DNA of 6,071 bases from Clostridia bacterium. Lineage in GTDB: Bacteria > Bacillota > Clostridia > UBA1381. Of the stretch, positions 4,346 to 6,071 are shown one piece after another; the first letter of the stretch is position 1, and the number at the start of each line of letters is the position of its first letter. The notes under the pieces are model-generated. The model did no database searches, was not told where the DNA came from, and saw nothing but the letters and a program-made list of their open reading frames with translations. A program made the translations under genes and the position numbers. The DNA lies in NCBI GenBank assembly GCA_900751885.1, contig CAADTH010000030.1, positions 1 to 6,071 of the forward strand. Reading direction: 5' to 3'.

Positions 4346-6071
4346 ATGAAAGAACGAGCTCATTTTAGACACAAAAAACGAATCATCAGTGCAATTTCTG
4401 CATTGGCAATGGTTGTTGCACTATTTCCGGTGTTTCCACAGATGGATGTGAAGGCATATAGCGGCACACAAAGCCCGCTAACTCTAAGCACCGGAACGTA
4501 TACGCTGGATGGTGTTACCATTCCCGCAACAACAGGCAAAGCAGGAATCAAAATCAGCGGTGAGGTCATATTAAACATTTCGGGAAAAAATACAGTAAAT
4601 GGCGGCGGCGGATACGCCGGAATCAATGTGCCTTCGGGTTCTTCCCTGACGATTCAAGGAACAGGAACATTAGATGCAATGGGTGGCAGCGCAGGAGGCA
4701 GTGGAAGTCCGTACATATTTTTAGACACATATCCGTATGGCGGTTCTGGTGGAAACGGTTCTGGTGCCGGAATCGGCGGAAACGGTGGTAATGGTGGCGG
4801 CGGCGGTAGTGGATACCGCGGTGACACGATGTATGGAAAAGCTGGAGAAAACGGACAGGATTGCGGTACGATTATCATTAAAAGCGGTACAGTGAGCGCA
4901 ACTGCAGGAAAGCCTTATCCAAGTCCAAATGTAAGTGGAACAGGCGGCAATAGCAGTTATGGCGGCTCTGGATCCGGCGGAAGCGGGTATGCAGCCGCTG
5001 GAATCGGCGGCGGCGGTGCCGGCGGAGGTGGCGGTGGCGCAGGGGGAGGTCTCGTAACTGATCCATCCGTAGATGCTTGTAATGGCGGCGGCGGCGGTGG
5101 TGGTCGTGAAGGCGGCGGCGGCGGCGGTGGCGGTGGCTATGATAGCTGGAGAGGAACTAATGGCGAATACCCTCATTTGGGCGATGGTGGTACAGGAGGT
5201 GCCAGTGGAAATGGCGCTGATAGTGGATATGGAGTGTCCGCTGGCGGCGGCGGTGGCGGCGTACTCAGCACAGGCAGTGAAGGTGAATCACAGGAAGCCG
5301 CAACATACAAAGGAAGCGCAGGGATAAAAGGCGGCGGCGGTGGTGGTGCTGGTAAATTCCACTATACGAACGCACAAGCAGGAGCCGGAGGAGATGGCGG
5401 AAATGGTGGGAAATGCGGAACCGTTGTTGTATATCCTGCTGCATCTATAGCGGCTTACGACAATAGAATCGCAGATAACGGCTACTATAAGCCTGTTTCA
5501 GGAATCGGGGGTGGAGAGGGTTTTACCTCTTATTCAGACGGCACCTATCTCAATAATCAAACTCCATATCCACCAGACAGGCCAAGTGTGACATGTACTG
5601 AATCTGATAAACAAATAACGCTAACATGGCAAACACCTGAGGATAATGGGCTACCCATTACAAAGTATACGCTCTACAGAGATGATAAGGTAATCGCAGA
5701 TAACATCAGTGCGGACACAACAAGCTATACCGATACGGGACTGACAAATGGGACACAGTATAATTACCTTGTCATTGCACATAATGCGATAGGTGCTTCT
5801 CCGCCCGGTTCAACTTCAGGAACCCCACGTACTGTTCCAAGCGTTCCAAGTATTGTGGTGACACCGGGCGATAAACAAACCACAATTTCATGGACAGCAC
5901 CGGCAAATAATGGCGCGGCAATTACCAAATACGAGGTCAAGCGCGGCTCAACCGTGCTATCAAGTTCTGTGACAGGAACGAGCTACACGGATACAGGGCT
6001 TACCAACGGCACGAGCTACTCCTACACCGTGCGCGCATACAATACAGCCGGCTGGGGTGCATATTCGTCAA
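4346..6071 (+). CDS. Secreted glycine-rich beta-helix-like protein with FN3 modules (gene B), 5' part; runs off the right edge
   Basis: 575 codons from ATG 4346 to the edge without a stop. Signal peptide: basic MKERAHFRHKKR, hydrophobic 13-31, probable cleavage after VKA (residue 37). Residues about 45-112 hold short beta-strand units such as AGIKISGEVILNISG and AGINVPSGSSLTIQG. A glycine-rich stretch (about 113-352) follows, with GAGIGG units, GTIIIKSGTVSATAG (174-188) and a run of nine glycines (256-264), then GTVVVYPAASI (358-368). This AGI.VP...LTI.G.GTL pattern is common in Firmicutes surface proteins with parallel beta-helix-like or carbohydrate-binding regions; the fold is inferred from that resemblance. 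Two FN3 modules follow: about 408-495 and 496 to the edge. The second matches gene A module 7, becoming identical in DNA at the edge. Four cysteines are scattered (173, 246, 357, 417). No anchor or enzyme domain is visible. Likely a matrix or cell-surface protein; ligand unknown. Confidence 0.5.
   Translation, partial: MKERAHFRHKKRIISAISALAMVVALFPVFPQMDVKAYSGTQSPLTLSTGTYTLDGVTIPATTGKAGIKISGEVILNISGKNTVNGGGGYAGINVPSGSSLTIQGTGTLDAMGGSAGGSGSPYIFLDTYPYGGSGGNGSGAGIGGNGGNGGGGGSGYRGDTMYGKAGENGQDCGTIIIKSGTVSATAGKPYPSPNVSGTGGNSSYGGSGSGGSGYAAAGIGGGGAGGGGGGAGGGLVTDPSVDACNGGGGGGGREGGGGGGGGGYDSWRGTNGEYPHLGDGGTGGASGNGADSGYGVSAGGGGGGVLSTGSEGESQEAATYKGSAGIKGGGGGGAGKFHYTNAQAGAGGDGGNGGKCGTVVVYPAASIAAYDNRIADNGYYKPVSGIGGGEGFTSYSDGTYLNNQTPYPPDRPSVTCTESDKQITLTWQTPEDNGLPITKYTLYRDDKVIADNISADTTSYTDTGLTNGTQYNYLVIAHNAIGASPPGSTSGTPRTVPSVPSIVVTPGDKQTTISWTAPANNGAAITKYEVKRGSTVLSSSVTGTSYTDTGLTNGTSYSYTVRAYNTAGWGAYSS
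4682..5402 (+). repeat. Glycine-codon-rich low-complexity region of gene B
   Basis: Encodes residues 113-352, dominated by GGC, GGT and GGA codons. Runs include five successive GGC codons at 5111-5125, then alternating GGT/GGC to 5137, and further runs at 5087-5104 and 5329-5347. Long open frames on other strands here are by-products of GGN repetition. Such tracts can gain or lose triplets by slippage without breaking the frame. Confidence 0.5.
5973..6071. repeat. Outer inverted repeat, right arm
   Basis: Exact reverse complement of 1-99; similarity continues inward to 5936 with mismatches only at 5965 and 5972. It lies in the second FN3 module of gene B (residues 543-575), in the same codon phase as the left arm in gene A. 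It may extend further right outside the window. Confidence 0.5.

Noticed and set aside
4721..5176. Long minus-strand open frame rich in Ala and Thr opposite gene B
   Set aside because: It is the complement of the GGN glycine-codon tract, which removes stops in other frames. It has no credible ribosome binding site or family motif, and the plus strand has a signal peptide and FN3 modules.
5073..5327. Plus-strand Ala/Val-rich open frame inside gene B
   Set aside because: Shifted reading of the same glycine-codon repeats; it lacks a start signal and lies wholly inside a well supported gene.
1..6071. Insertion sequence or transposon with terminal inverted repeats
   Set aside because: The ends match as inverted repeats, but they are coding sequence inside two FN3 modules. 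No transposase or recombinase is present, and no target-site duplication can be seen.

Overview
The window reads as a piece of a low-to-moderate G+C Firmicutes genome, most likely an anaerobic Clostridia of Lachnospiraceae type. This placement rests on the style of the fibronectin type III (FN3) repeats, the strong AGGAG-type ribosome binding sites, the AT-rich intergenic DNA and consensus sigma-A promoters. It is inferred from style, not from a marker gene.

Layout, left to right. (1) 1-2104, minus strand: the 5' part of a large secreted protein (gene A) with a signal peptide and seven FN3 modules; it runs off the left edge. (2) 2105-2523: its long 5' leader and promoter. (3) 2524-2882: AT-rich non-coding DNA. 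(4) 2885-3816, minus strand: a single-gene unit for a short Ppx/GppA-family phosphatase, with its own promoter and terminator. (5) 3849-3988: divergent promoter region with an 8-bp dyad midway between the two promoters. (6) 3989-4345: promoter and long 5' leader of gene B. (7) 4346-6071, plus strand: the 5' part of a second secreted protein (gene B) with a signal peptide, a glycine-rich beta-helix-like region and two FN3 modules; it runs off the right edge.

Two nested inverted-repeat relationships organise the window. The outer one is the two window ends: positions 1-99 are the exact reverse complement of 5973-6071, and 136 bp match with only two mismatches. Both arms lie in the same reading frame of an FN3 module, one in each gene. 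The inner one is the two promoter-leader regions (2275-2523 and 3989-4218), which are diverged inverted paralogues. They share promoter spacing, a long-range two-part stem with a compensatory base-pair change, a conserved CCCACACAA stretch, a small hairpin and a strong 11-bp GNRA hairpin. This looks like a structured cis-regulatory RNA used by both surface-protein genes, and I cannot match it to a riboswitch class I know.

How the parts may work together: A and B look like a co-regulated, divergently expressed pair of cell-surface or matrix proteins whose 3' halves could be exchanged in frame by inversion at the outer repeats. An important caution is that 99 is a common assembly k-mer length. 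The window may therefore be a whole contig that stops where a longer repeat begins, so the outer repeat is real shared sequence but its full length and the outside connections cannot be seen here. [Format note: the original answer gave no feature confidences; every 0.5 is a placeholder required by the schema.]
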